From positions 1 to 19,552 of the forward strand of contig JAIXVS010000122.1 of NCBI GenBank assembly GCA_027482795.1: DNA of 19,552 nucleotides, given 5' to 3'. Below the pieces are notes generated by a model, which made no database searches, was not told the DNA's origin, and saw only the letters and a program-made list of their open reading frames with translations. How positions within the stretch are numbered: position 1 is the stretch's first letter; every line of letters begins with the position of its first letter. Below are positions 1-7,948 of the stretch, in pieces. Position numbers and translations under genes: made by a program. The DNA comes from Rhodobacter sp. (lineage in GTDB: Bacteria > Pseudomonadota > Alphaproteobacteria > Rhodobacterales > Rhodobacteraceae).

Positions 1-1227
1 CCGCGCCAAGGCGTTCGGCAGGCGGGCGGCGTGCAGGCGCAATTGCATTTTGCGCCGATCCGTATCGGAATTGAACCTGCTATCCAGCCTTGCAGAGGCT
101 TCGCGCAGCATCCCCGCTTTGCGCAGCACCAATCCGCGCAGCGATTCGCCCCGCAGGCGAGTCGCAACCCGCCCAAAGGCCCCCGCCTTATTGGCCACCA
201 TCAGCCCCAGCGCACCGCCAAGGCGCAGTACTTTTGCATCAAAGCCCTGCCTTGGCCCGTCAAGCAGCCGCTCTGCCCGTGGCAGTGCGCGGGATAAATC
301 GCGCAGCCGCTGCCCGCGCGCGCCCATGCCCTGCGCCAGCGCCCGCGACATCCGCGCGCCCATGCCATCGGCCCAAGCGATCAAGTCAGCGCGCACGGGC
401 ACCGCAAGCTCTGCCGCTGCCGTCGGCGTGGGCGCGCGCAAATCGGCAGCATAATCAATCAGCGTGGTGTCGGTTTCGTGCCCCACAGCCGAGATCAGCG
501 GAATGGCGCTGCCCGCAGCCGCGCGCACGACGATTTCTTCGTTAAAGCCCCACAGGTCTTCCAAACTTCCGCCGCCCCGCGCGACGATAATCACATCGGG
601 GCGCGCAATGGGGCCGCCTGCGGGCAGCGCGTTAAAACCTGCAATGGCCGCCGCCACTTCGGCGGCGCAAGATTGACCCTGCACGGCCACAGGCCAAATC
701 AGTACATGGCGCGGAAATCGGTCGCGCAGGCGGTGCAAAATATCGCGGATCACCGCACCCGAAGGCGATGTGACCACGCCAATAACCGTTGGCAAATAGG
801 GGATTGGCCGCTTACGCGCGGCGTCAAACAGCCCCTCAGCCGCCAGCATTGCCTTGCGTTTTTCCAGCATTGCCATCAGCGCGCCCGCCCCCGCTGGGGC
901 CATATCCTCGACGATCAGCTGATATTTCGACTGGCTGGGAAAGGTGGTCATGCGGCCCGTGGCCACCACTTCCATCCCTTCCTCTGGGCGAACCTGCATT
1001 TTGGAAACTTGGCCCTTCCAAGACACAGCATCCAAAGTTGCCCGATCATCCTTCAGCGCGAAATACACATGCCCCGATGCTGGGCGCGAGACGCGGCCCA
1101 CCTCGCCGCGCACCCGCACCAGACCAAACTCGCCTTCAATCACCCGTTTGACCGCACCCGACAGTTCAGACACGGTGAATTCGGGCTTATTGCCGCTTGG
1201 GGTGGGGCTGTCGTCCAGTAAATCCAT
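1..1227 (-). CDS. xseA: Exodeoxyribonuclease VII large subunit, C-terminus cut by window edge
   Basis: XseA pairs with several copies of XseB to form exonuclease VII, which degrades single-stranded DNA from both ends in mismatch repair and damage processing in the cytoplasm. Translating the minus strand from 1227 gives 409 residues without a stop. The start reads MDLLDDSPTPSGNKPEFTVS, followed by an OB-fold ssDNA-binding domain (about residues 15-110, with RVRGEVGRVSRPASGHVYF and LKDD). The catalytic core has the family hallmarks IGVVTSPSGAVIRDILHRL and ARGGGSLEDLWGFNEE, then VGHETDTTLIDYAADLRAPTPTAAAE. A long Arg/Ala-rich, probably helical region fills the rest. Family proteins are about 450-520 residues, so roughly the last 50-100 are outside the window. 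The ATG is preceded by GGAA at good spacing. It diverges from purD with 82 bp between starts. Identification is secure. Confidence 0.96.
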   Translation of the reverse strand, partial: MDLLDDSPTPSGNKPEFTVSELSGAVKRVIEGEFGLVRVRGEVGRVSRPASGHVYFALKDDRATLDAVSWKGQVSKMQVRPEEGMEVVATGRMTTFPSQSKYQLIVEDMAPAGAGALMAMLEKRKAMLAAEGLFDAARKRPIPYLPTVIGVVTSPSGAVIRDILHRLRDRFPRHVLIWPVAVQGQSCAAEVAAAIAGFNALPAGGPIARPDVIIVARGGGSLEDLWGFNEEIVVRAAAGSAIPLISAVGHETDTTLIDYAADLRAPTPTAAAELAVPVRADLIAWADGMGARMSRALAQGMGARGQRLRDLSRALPRAERLLDGPRQGFDAKVLRLGGALGLMVANKAGAFGRVATRLRGESLRGLVLRKAGMLREASARLDSRFNSDTDRRKMQLRLHAARLPNALAR

Positions 1228-1248
1228 CCGCTATTCCTTGGGGGCACC

Positions 1249-1277
1249 TTGCACGATACGCCCCCCCACCTTATGAC
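1249..1277 (+). promoter_or_regulatory. Putative sigma70-type promoter of purD
   Basis: TTGCAC (1249-1254), a 17-nt C-rich spacer and TATGAC (1272-1277) lie about 32 bp upstream of the purD ATG, implying a leader near 26 nt. The same two hexamers with the same spacing occur upstream of lysC, which strengthens the call. No start site was measured. Confidence 0.6.
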
Positions 1278-1309
1278 GCTGCAAACCAAAGGCCAAGCGG
1301 GGGTTTGCG

Positions 1310-2572
1310 ATGAACATTCTGATTTTGGGATCGGGCGGGCGCGAACATGCGCTGGCTTGGGCCGTGCAGCAAAACCCCAAAACCGACCGCCTAATCGTGG
1401 CCCCCGGCAATGCGGGCATCGCGCAGATTGCCGAATGCGCGCAGATTGACATTTTGTCGGGCGAGGCGGTGGTGCAACTGTGCGTCGATGAGGCGATTGA
1501 TTTTCTAATCATCGGCCCCGAAGGCCCCCTTGCCGCAGGCGTGGCCGATGCCGCGCGGGCAGCAGGGATACTCACCTTTGGCCCCTCGGCGGCGGCGGCA
1601 CGGCTAGAGGCGTCAAAAGCCTTTACCAAAGAAATCTGCGATGCCTGCGCCGCCCCCACTGCCGCCTATGCCCGCTTTACTGATGCCTCAGCGGCGCGCG
1701 CCTATGTCACGCAGCAAGGCGCGCCGATTGTGATCAAGGCCGATGGACTGGCCGCTGGCAAAGGCGTGGTCGTGGCCGAAACGCTAGATCAGGCCATTGC
1801 CGCCATTGACGATATGTTTGGCGGCAGCCTAGGCGCGGCGGGGGCCGAGGTGGTTATTGAGGAATTCATGGCAGGTGAAGAGGCCAGTTTCTTTGTGCTG
1901 ACTGATGGCACAAACGCCCTGCCCATTGGAACCGCGCAAGACCACAAACGCGCCTTTGATGGGGATAAGGGGCCGAACACGGGCGGCATGGGGGCCTATT
2001 CCCCCGCCCCTGTTTTAACAGGTGCTATCGCCCAAATCGCCATGGACAAAATCATCCTGCCCACCATCGCGGAAATGGCGCGGCGCGGCACGCCTTACAG
2101 TGGCGTTCTGTATGCTGGCCTGATGATTGAAAACGGCGCGCCGCGATTGGTGGAGTACAACGCCCGCTTTGGCGACCCTGAAACCCAAGTGCTGATGATG
2201 CGTCTTGGCGGGCAAGCCTTGGATGCGATGCTGGCCTGCGCGAACGGCACCTTGGACAAAATGCAGATCAATTGGGCCGATGACCATGCGATCACCATCG
2301 TGATGGCGGCGAATGGCTATCCTGCGGGTTATGAGAAAGGCAGCCAGATCAAAGGGCTGGACAGCTTGCCTGATTCCAGCACGCAAATGGTATTCCACGC
2401 TGGCACCGCCGAAAAAGACGGGCAGATCGTGGCCAATGGCGGGCGTGTTCTGAACATCACCGCGCGTGGCGACACCTTGGCGCAGGCCCACGCCCGCGCC
2501 TATGACATGGCCGCCCAAATCGATTGGCCGCAGGGATTTTACCGCAGGGATATTGGCCACAGGGCGCTGTAA
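1310..2572 (+). CDS. purD: Phosphoribosylamine-glycine ligase (GAR synthetase)
   Basis: PurD joins glycine to 5-phosphoribosylamine using ATP, the second step of de novo purine synthesis in the cytoplasm. The 420-residue protein matches the family length (about 420-430). The N-terminal domain opens with MNILILGSGGREHALAWAV, the PurD signature. The ATP-grasp region shows KADGLAAGKG (from K143), DHKRAFDGDKGPNTGGMGAY and the metal-binding EYNARFGDPE (from E282). The C-terminal domain carries GGRVLNITARGDTLAQA. The ATG at 1310 follows GGGGG at a usable distance and gives the canonical N-terminus. It diverges from xseA and precedes lysC by 124 bp on the same strand; lysC seems to have its own promoter. 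There is no other pur operon gene beside it; purU lies about 13 kb away. Confidence 0.98.
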   Translation: MNILILGSGGREHALAWAVQQNPKTDRLIVAPGNAGIAQIAECAQIDILSGEAVVQLCVDEAIDFLIIGPEGPLAAGVADAARAAGILTFGPSAAAARLEASKAFTKEICDACAAPTAAYARFTDASAARAYVTQQGAPIVIKADGLAAGKGVVVAETLDQAIAAIDDMFGGSLGAAGAEVVIEEFMAGEEASFFVLTDGTNALPIGTAQDHKRAFDGDKGPNTGGMGAYSPAPVLTGAIAQIAMDKIILPTIAEMARRGTPYSGVLYAGLMIENGAPRLVEYNARFGDPETQVLMMRLGGQALDAMLACANGTLDKMQINWADDHAITIVMAANGYPAGYEKGSQIKGLDSLPDSSTQMVFHAGTAEKDGQIVANGGRVLNITARGDTLAQAHARAYDMAAQIDWPQGFYRRDIGHRAL

Positions 2573-2641
2573 TCCCTTTCACATTGGCCCAAATACCTTC
2601 GCCGAAGGCTCTGCCACAACGCCGCCCCGCCGCTTCAGGGC

Positions 2642-2670
2642 TTGCACCCCCGCCCCTGCCCCATTATGAC
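2642..2670 (+). promoter_or_regulatory. Putative sigma70-type promoter of lysC
   Basis: TTGCAC (2642-2647), a 17-nt C-rich spacer and TATGAC (2665-2670) lie 26 bp before the lysC ATG, implying a leader of about 20 nt. The hexamers, the spacing and flanking bases (C before the -35, T before and GC after the -10) repeat the purD promoter. The rest of the 124-bp gap holds only a weak 5-bp hairpin at 2596-2608. Confidence 0.6.
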
Positions 2671-2696
2671 GCGCCCAGATTGAAGCGGAGCATCCA

Positions 2697-3944
2697 ATGC
2701 CTGTTCTGGTGATGAAATTTGGCGGCACTTCGGTGGCCGATTTGGCGCGTATCAAAAACGCCGCGCAAAAGGTCAAACGCGAGGTGGAACGCGGCTATGA
2801 CGTGATTGTCATCGTGTCCGCCATGTCGGGCAAGACCAACGAATTGGTCGGTTGGGTCGAAGGCACTTCGCCCCTGTATGACGCGCGCGAATATGACGCG
2901 GTGGTGTCTTCGGGCGAGAATGTGACAGCGGGCTTGATGGCGCTGACCTTGCAGGAAATGGATATTCCTGCGCGGTCGTGGCAGGGCTGGCAAGTGCCGA
3001 TCAACACCACCTCCGCCCATGCCAGCGCGCGGTTCGTGTCGATCCCGCGCGAAAATATCGATGCCAAATTTGCCGAAGGCTTTAAGGTGGCCGTGGTCGC
3101 AGGCTTTCAAGGTGTCTCGGCCGAAGGGCGCATCACCACCCTTGGGCGCGGCGGGTCTGACACCACCGCCGTCGCCTTTGCCGCCGCCTTTGGGGCCGAA
3201 CGCTGCGATATTTATACCGATGTGGACGGGGTTTACACGACCGATCCGCGCATCACGAACAAGGCGCGCAAGCTGGACAAGATCGCCTTTGAAGAAATGC
3301 TGGAACTGGCCTCGCTTGGCGCGAAAGTGCTGCAAACGCGGTCGGTGGAACTCGCCATGCGCTACAAAGTGCGGCTGCGCGTGTTGTCTTCTTTTGAAGA
3401 CACTGATGAAAACTCTGGAACCTTGGTCTGCGACGAGGATGAAATCATGGAATCGAAAGTTGTTTCTGGCGTTGCCTATTCGCGCGACGAGGCCAAGCTG
3501 ACCCTACTGCGCGTGGCCGACCGCCCCGGCATTGCCGCCGCCATCTTTGGCCCCTTGGCCGAGGCGGGGGTGAATGTGGATATGATCGTGCAAAACATAT
3601 CCGAAGGCGGCGAGGGCGGGGCCTTTACCGATATGACCTTTTCCTGCCCCACCAACCAAGTCATCCGCGCCAAAGCCGCGATGGACGAGGCAAAGGCCGC
3701 AGGTTCCATCACCTTTGACGATATGGTAGTGGACAGCGATGTGGCAAAAATATCCGTGGTGGGCATCGGGATGCGCTCGCACGCGGGTGTTGCAGCCACC
3801 ATGTTCAAGGCACTGGCATCCGAGAATGTGAATATCAAAGTCATCGCCACGTCCGAAATCAAGATCTCGGTTCTGATCGACCGCAAGTATATGGAACTGG
3901 CGGTGCAGGCGCTGCATGATGCGTTTGGGTTGGAGAAGGCGTAG
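2697..3944 (+). CDS. lysC: Aspartate kinase with tandem ACT domains
   Basis: Phosphorylates aspartate with ATP, the first step toward lysine, threonine, methionine and diaminopimelate; normally feedback-regulated. The 415-residue protein has the amino-acid kinase domain at about residues 1-240, with KFGGTSVA at 7-14, SSGENVTAGLM, TTLGRGGSDTTAVAFAAA and YTDVDGVYTTDPR. Two ACT domains follow (about 252-330, with RVADRPGIAAAIFGPLAEAG; and 345-410, with KISVVGIGMRSHAGVAATMF), the site of allosteric amino-acid binding in the family. Length and layout match single-function aspartokinases, with no homoserine dehydrogenase fusion. An internal in-frame ATG at 3447 may also be used (separate entry). 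In many alphaproteobacteria this gene neighbours ptsP; here a GMC oxidoreductase gene lies between them. The symbol ask is also used. Confidence 0.97.
   Translation: MPVLVMKFGGTSVADLARIKNAAQKVKREVERGYDVIVIVSAMSGKTNELVGWVEGTSPLYDAREYDAVVSSGENVTAGLMALTLQEMDIPARSWQGWQVPINTTSAHASARFVSIPRENIDAKFAEGFKVAVVAGFQGVSAEGRITTLGRGGSDTTAVAFAAAFGAERCDIYTDVDGVYTTDPRITNKARKLDKIAFEEMLELASLGAKVLQTRSVELAMRYKVRLRVLSSFEDTDENSGTLVCDEDEIMESKVVSGVAYSRDEAKLTLLRVADRPGIAAAIFGPLAEAGVNVDMIVQNISEGGEGGAFTDMTFSCPTNQVIRAKAAMDEAKAAGSITFDDMVVDSDVAKISVVGIGMRSHAGVAATMFKALASENVNIKVIATSEIKISVLIDRKYMELAVQALHDAFGLEKA
3435..3944 (+). other. Possible internal in-frame start giving an aspartokinase beta (ACT-only) subunit
   Basis: Within lysC, GAGGA (3435-3439) lies 7 nt before an in-frame ATG (3447, residue 251). 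Starting there would give a 165-residue protein beginning MESKVVSGVA, made of just the two ACT domains. In Corynebacterium glutamicum, Bacillus and Thermus aspartokinases the beta subunit is made from an in-frame internal start at the corresponding position. The ribosome site and position are seen; use of the start is inference, and GA-rich codons (Asp-Glu-Asp-Glu) could create GAGGA by chance. Confidence 0.4.
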
Positions 3945-3963
3945 GCGCCGCGCGACTTTGATC

Positions 3964-3991
3964 TTGCGCCAACCCAACCTTGCGCTAGCGT
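3964..3991 (+). promoter_or_regulatory. Possible promoter of the GMC oxidoreductase gene
   Basis: TTGCGC (3964-3969), a 16-nt spacer and TAGCGT (3986-3991) lie about 25 bp upstream of the ATG. The heptamer CTTGCGC is directly repeated at 3963-3969 and 3979-3985, and the second copy runs into the 8-bp palindrome CGCTAGCG (3983-3990) at the -10 position. The match is weaker than for purD and lysC. Confidence 0.35.
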
Positions 3992-4015
3992 AGGGCCAAA
4001 CCGAAAGGCGGCCCT

Positions 4016-5521
4016 ATGTCTGAAGATAAATCTGCCACAACACCCGATATCCTGATCCTTGGCTCTGGCATGGGCGGCGCGACACTGGCCGCGCAGCTTG
4101 CGCCATCGGGCAAGAACATCGTAATTCTTGAACGCGGCGATTTTCTGCGCGACAGCCCCGAATGCCGCGATGGGGCCGCTGTTTTCACAGGGCATTTCAA
4201 CCCGCGCGAAGTTTGGCTAGACGAGGCGGGCGGCACGTTTCAGCCTAACAATTACTATCACCCCGGCGGCAATTCGAAATTCTATGGCGCGGTGCTGATG
4301 CGCTACCGTGAACAGGATTTCAGCCCGCTAAAGCATATGGAAGGCACGGCCCCCGGCTGGCCAATTACCTATGCCGAATTTGAACCCGATTATCAGGCCG
4401 CCGAAACCCTGTACCAGGTGCGCGGCGATGTGGCTGGCGATGTCACCGAGCCGCCCCATTCTGGCCCCTACCCGCACCCCCCCGTGCCGCATGAACCTGA
4501 TATGATCGACCTGATGGACAGGATGCGCGCGCAGGGCCTTTCCCCCAGCGCCCTGCCTTTGGGCGTGGATATTGACCTTTGGCTAAAGGGCGGCGCGCAG
4601 ACGTTTGACGGCTTTCCCAACACACGCGGCGGCAAGATGGACGCGGAAACCATCGGCCTTGCTCAGGCCTTGAAGTACCCCAATGTTACGCTGATCACGG
4701 GGGCGATGGTCACGCGCCTTCATGCCAAAGGGCGGCAGATTACGGGCGTGCAATACACCCATGACGGCGTGGATAAAACCATGTCCGCCCCGCTGGTGTG
4801 CCTATGCATGGGGGCGGTGAAATCGGCGGCGCTGCTGCTGGCATCTGGCAACGCAGACCACCCCAACGGGCTGGCCAATGCCTCGGATCAAGTGGGGCGT
4901 AACTTTATGAACCACAACATCACGGCCATCATCGGCGTCAATCCGTTTCGCCGCAACCGCAGTGTCTATGAGAAAACCATCCAGTTGAACGATTGGTATC
5001 TGACAGGCGGGCCGAACGGCGAGCCCCTTGGCAATGTGCAAATGCTGGGGCGGATCACGGGGCAGATTATGGCGGCAGAAACCAAACTGCCCCTGTGGCT
5101 GGCCACTTGGGTCGCCGACCATTCCGTGCATCTGATGACCATGTCCGAAGACCTGCCCAGCGCGGAAAGCCGCGTCACGCTGAAAGATGGGCAGATCATG
5201 CTGAAATGGCAGCGTACCAATTGGGCGGCGCATTTGGCGTTGAATGCCAAGCTGAAGGCGTTGCTGCGCAAAATGGGCTGGCCGATTGTCATGTCCAAAA
5301 CCTTTGAAAAGCGCACGCCATCGCATCAATGCGGCACAGCGCGGATGGGGAATAACCCGCAAACCAGCGTGGTCGATACCAATTGCCGAGCGCATGATCT
5401 GGACAATCTGATCATTTGCGATGCATCCGTTCTGCCCACCTCTGGCGCGGCCAACCCATCGCTGACCATTGCCGCGCTGGCCATCCGCACCGCTCGCGGG
5501 ATCTTGGCCCGCGCGCAGTAA
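4016..5521 (+). CDS. GMC-family FAD-dependent oxidoreductase, substrate unknown
   Basis: Flavin enzymes of the glucose-methanol-choline family oxidise alcohols or sugars. The 501-residue protein has the FAD-binding dinucleotide fold at the N-terminus (ILGSGMGGATLAAQL, G16-G21, then VILERGDF). A flavin-contact loop reads PGGNSKFYGAVLMRYREQDF (about 83-102), and VGRNFMNHN is also typical. In the C-terminal domain H437 (HQCGTARMG) and N480 (GAANPSLTIAALAIR) sit where GMC enzymes place their catalytic His and His/Asn pair. There is no signal peptide, Tat motif or cytochrome partner gene, so a soluble cytoplasmic enzyme is likely. The start follows GAAAGGCGG. Its position between lysC and ptsP gives no clue to substrate. 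Alternatives within the superfamily (sugar, polyol or sterol oxidase-like) cannot be separated by eye. Confidence 0.9.
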   Translation: MSEDKSATTPDILILGSGMGGATLAAQLAPSGKNIVILERGDFLRDSPECRDGAAVFTGHFNPREVWLDEAGGTFQPNNYYHPGGNSKFYGAVLMRYREQDFSPLKHMEGTAPGWPITYAEFEPDYQAAETLYQVRGDVAGDVTEPPHSGPYPHPPVPHEPDMIDLMDRMRAQGLSPSALPLGVDIDLWLKGGAQTFDGFPNTRGGKMDAETIGLAQALKYPNVTLITGAMVTRLHAKGRQITGVQYTHDGVDKTMSAPLVCLCMGAVKSAALLLASGNADHPNGLANASDQVGRNFMNHNITAIIGVNPFRRNRSVYEKTIQLNDWYLTGGPNGEPLGNVQMLGRITGQIMAAETKLPLWLATWVADHSVHLMTMSEDLPSAESRVTLKDGQIMLKWQRTNWAAHLALNAKLKALLRKMGWPIVMSKTFEKRTPSHQCGTARMGNNPQTSVVDTNCRAHDLDNLIICDASVLPTSGAANPSLTIAALAIRTARGILARAQ

Positions 5522-5596
5522 CTGCGCAAAGACCGCTGTTGCACGCGGGGTAACTTTAACGGGCTTTCCCCACTCCCCTTTTCGCGCGGCATCGCC

Positions 5597-5602
5597 TATA
5601 GT
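5597..5602 (+). promoter_or_regulatory. Possible -10 element upstream of ptsP
   Basis: TATAGT lies 21 bp before the ptsP ATG in the 102-bp gap after the GMC gene. No TTG-type -35 is found at 15-18 nt upstream, so this is a weak or activator-dependent promoter, or chance. Confidence 0.3.
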
Positions 5603-5623
5603 GCAGCGAACAAGGGGCGCAAC

Positions 5624-7870
5624 ATGCCAGCAGAACGCACGGACAGTGACAGTCGAAAACTCCTCCGCAGGTTGCGCGATGTCTTGGCCACTAAGGCCAA
5701 GGGGCAAGACCGCCTAGACCAAATCACCCATCTTATCGCCGATTCGATGGAGACAGAGGTATGCTCAATCTATCTGTTCCGCGATGCTGAAACGCTGGAA
5801 CTGTGTGCGACCGAAGGGCTAAAGAAAACCGCCGTTCATAAAACCCGCATGAAGCTGGGTGAGGGGCTGGTGGGCCGCGTGGGCCGCACGGGCCTGCCTG
5901 TGAACACCGCCAATGCACCCGCCGAAAAGGGCTTTCGGTTTATGCCAGAAACGGGCGAAGAGATTTATTCATCTTTCCTTGGCGTGCCGATCCAGCGCGT
6001 GGGCGAACGTTTGGGCGTGCTGGTGGTGCAATCCAAAACCGCGCGGCAGTTTTCCGAAGACGAGGTTGACGCGCTAGAAGTCGTCGCCATGGTGCTGGCC
6101 GAAATGACCGAACTGGGCGCATTTGCGGGCGTGGGTACAGGCATGGCATTGCTGCATACACTGCCCGTGCTGTTTCGCGGCAGCACGGGGCAAGAGGGCG
6201 CAGCAGAGGGCCGCGTTTGGCTGCACGAGGCGCGGGTGGTTGTGACCAACCCCGTGGCCGATGACCCGCTGTACGAACTCGAACGCATCCGCGCCGCTGT
6301 AGGGGAACTTCGCGTTTCTGTCGATGATCTGCTGGCCGCCGAATCTTTGGACAAAGAGCAAAAGCAGGTACTGGAAGCCTACCGCATGTTTGCCCATTCG
6401 CGTGGTTGGCTGCGGCGGATGGAAGAAGACATCGCAAGCGGTTTGTCCGCCGAAGCCGCCGTTGCCAAAGAACAGGCCACAGCGCGCGCACGGCTGGAAA
6501 ACGTGCCTGATGCTTACCTGCGCGAACGGCTGCATGATTTGGACGATCTGTCCAACCGCCTGCTGCGCATTCTAACGGGCCAAGGCAGCGATACGGGCGC
6601 GGCCATGCCCGAAAACCCTATCCTTGTGGCGCGCAACATCGGCCCTGCCGAATTGCTGGAATATGGCCGCAAGTTAAAGGGCGTTGTCCTAGAAGAAGGT
6701 TCCGTCGGTAGCCACGCCGCCATTGTGGCGCGCGCGCTGGCCATTCCGATGGTGATCCACGCCGAACGCGTCACAACCGAGGCGCTGAACGGCGATCCGA
6801 TACTGGTTGACGGCGATCAGGGCATCGCCCATCTACGCCCCGAAGACACGGTTGCGCGCAGTTTCCGCGACAAAATCGCGATGCAAGCCAAGGCGCAAGA
6901 ACGCTTTGCATCCTTGCGCGATTTGCCCGCCACCACGCGGGACGGGGTGCGCATTGGTCTGCAAATGAACGCAGGGCTGATGGCCGATTTGCCTTCGCTT
7001 GTTGGGTCGGGCGCCGAAGGCGTGGGCCTGTTTCGCACCGAATTGCAATTTCTGGTGCGCAGCCAAATGCCGCGCCGCGAGGAACTGGTGGCCCTGTATT
7101 CGCGCGTGATGGAGGCATCCAAAGGCCTGCCCGTCGCCTTTCGCACGCTGGATATCGGCAGCGACAAAGTGCTGCCCTATATGAAACCGCAAGACGAGCC
7201 GAACCCCGCCATGGGCTGGCGCGCCATCCGCGTGGGGTTGGATAAACCGGGCGTATTGCGGATGCAGTTGCAGGCGCTGATCCGCGCGGCGGCAGGGCGG
7301 CCTTTGCAGGTGATGTTTCCCTTTGTGGCCGAATTTTCCGAATTTCAGGCCGCGCGCGGGCTGCTGCTGCGCGAAATTCACCGCGAAAAATCTTTGGGCC
7401 ACGAGGTTCCCGAAAAGTTAGAAATCGGCGCGATGTTGGAAATGCCCAGCCTTGCCTATGCGCCCGATGCATTCTTTCAGATGGCCGATTTCATTTCCAT
7501 CGGCGGGAATGACCTAAAGCAGTTCTTCTTTGCCGCCGACCGCGAGAATGAGCGCGTACGCAAGCGCTATGATGTTTTGAACACATCATTTCTAACCTTC
7601 TTGCAATTTGTCATCGCGCGCTGCGCGGCATCCAACACACGCCTCTCTTTCTGCGGCGAAGATGCTGGCCGCCCGCTAGAGGCGTTGGCCTTTGCCGCCA
7701 TTGGCCTGCGAAATCTGTCGATGCGCCCAGCCTCGATTGGCCCCGTCAAAGAAGTGCTGCGCAGCGTGGATTTAGCCGCAGCGCAAAAGGTGATTGATGG
7801 TGCAAGGACAAGCGGCGCAGAAACGGTGCGCGAAGTATTGACCGAATGGCTTGCGCGGCAGACGGCGTAA
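5624..7870 (+). CDS. ptsP: PEP-protein phosphotransferase of the nitrogen PTS (EI-Ntr, PtsP)
   Basis: EI-Ntr takes phosphate from PEP and passes it to NPr, starting the regulatory nitrogen PTS that tunes nitrogen, carbon and potassium physiology. The 748-residue protein has the family domain order. A GAF sensor domain is at about 15-165 (METEVCSIYLF, GEGLVGRVGRTGLPVN). The EI N-terminal helical linker region follows, then the phosphohistidine domain with GSVGSHAAIVARAL and the phospho-acceptor H364. The PEP-binding TIM barrel is at about 430-740 (VGLFRTELQFL, RTLDIGSDKVLPY, DFISIGGNDLKQFFF), with the catalytic C677 in FCGEDAGRPLEALA. All key residues are present. The start at 5624 follows AAGGGGC. 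In alphaproteobacteria GAF glutamine binding is reported to inhibit EI-Ntr. It is convergent with ecsC across a strong hairpin. No NPr or EIIA gene is in the window. Confidence 0.97.
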   Translation: MPAERTDSDSRKLLRRLRDVLATKAKGQDRLDQITHLIADSMETEVCSIYLFRDAETLELCATEGLKKTAVHKTRMKLGEGLVGRVGRTGLPVNTANAPAEKGFRFMPETGEEIYSSFLGVPIQRVGERLGVLVVQSKTARQFSEDEVDALEVVAMVLAEMTELGAFAGVGTGMALLHTLPVLFRGSTGQEGAAEGRVWLHEARVVVTNPVADDPLYELERIRAAVGELRVSVDDLLAAESLDKEQKQVLEAYRMFAHSRGWLRRMEEDIASGLSAEAAVAKEQATARARLENVPDAYLRERLHDLDDLSNRLLRILTGQGSDTGAAMPENPILVARNIGPAELLEYGRKLKGVVLEEGSVGSHAAIVARALAIPMVIHAERVTTEALNGDPILVDGDQGIAHLRPEDTVARSFRDKIAMQAKAQERFASLRDLPATTRDGVRIGLQMNAGLMADLPSLVGSGAEGVGLFRTELQFLVRSQMPRREELVALYSRVMEASKGLPVAFRTLDIGSDKVLPYMKPQDEPNPAMGWRAIRVGLDKPGVLRMQLQALIRAAAGRPLQVMFPFVAEFSEFQAARGLLLREIHREKSLGHEVPEKLEIGAMLEMPSLAYAPDAFFQMADFISIGGNDLKQFFFAADRENERVRKRYDVLNTSFLTFLQFVIARCAASNTRLSFCGEDAGRPLEALAFAAIGLRNLSMRPASIGPVKEVLRSVDLAAAQKVIDGARTSGAETVREVLTEWLARQTA

Positions 7871-7947
7871 AGGGGGCCAGCCCCCTAACCTGTTTGCAAA
7901 GGGGCAAACAGGTTCACCCCCGGGATATTTTCAAAAAAGAGAAGAAG
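7871..7947. terminator. Double-hairpin bidirectional terminator with conserved-looking tail
   Basis: Directly after the ptsP stop, AGGGGG/CCCCCT (7871-7886, 4-nt loop) is followed by a perfect 11-bp stem: AACCTGTTTGC (7887-7897) and GCAAACAGGTT (7904-7914) around AAAGGG. A tail with CACCCCCGGGATATTTTC (from 7915), an A-run and GAGAAGAAG runs to the ecsC stop. Hairpins are usable on both strands between these convergent genes. Read toward ecsC's downstream side the A-run becomes a T-run preceding the stem. From memory, the GATATTTT plus AAAGAAGAAG tail after a GC hairpin recurs between genes in Rhodobacteraceae. Confidence 0.75.
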
Positions 7948-7948
7948 C

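Noticed and set aside
1228..1309. xseA promoter on minus
   Set aside because: Several weak options exist (for example TTGGCC-N17-TAAGGT), none clearly better than chance.
2596..2608. Hairpin CCTTC-gcc-GAAGG after purD as terminator
   Set aside because: Only a 5-bp stem with a 3-nt loop and no T-run.
4802..5707. 301-codon minus-strand frame opposite the GMC gene and ptsP start
   Set aside because: No motif, His/Gln/Arg-rich antisense composition, and the opposite strand holds intact GMC catalytic motifs.
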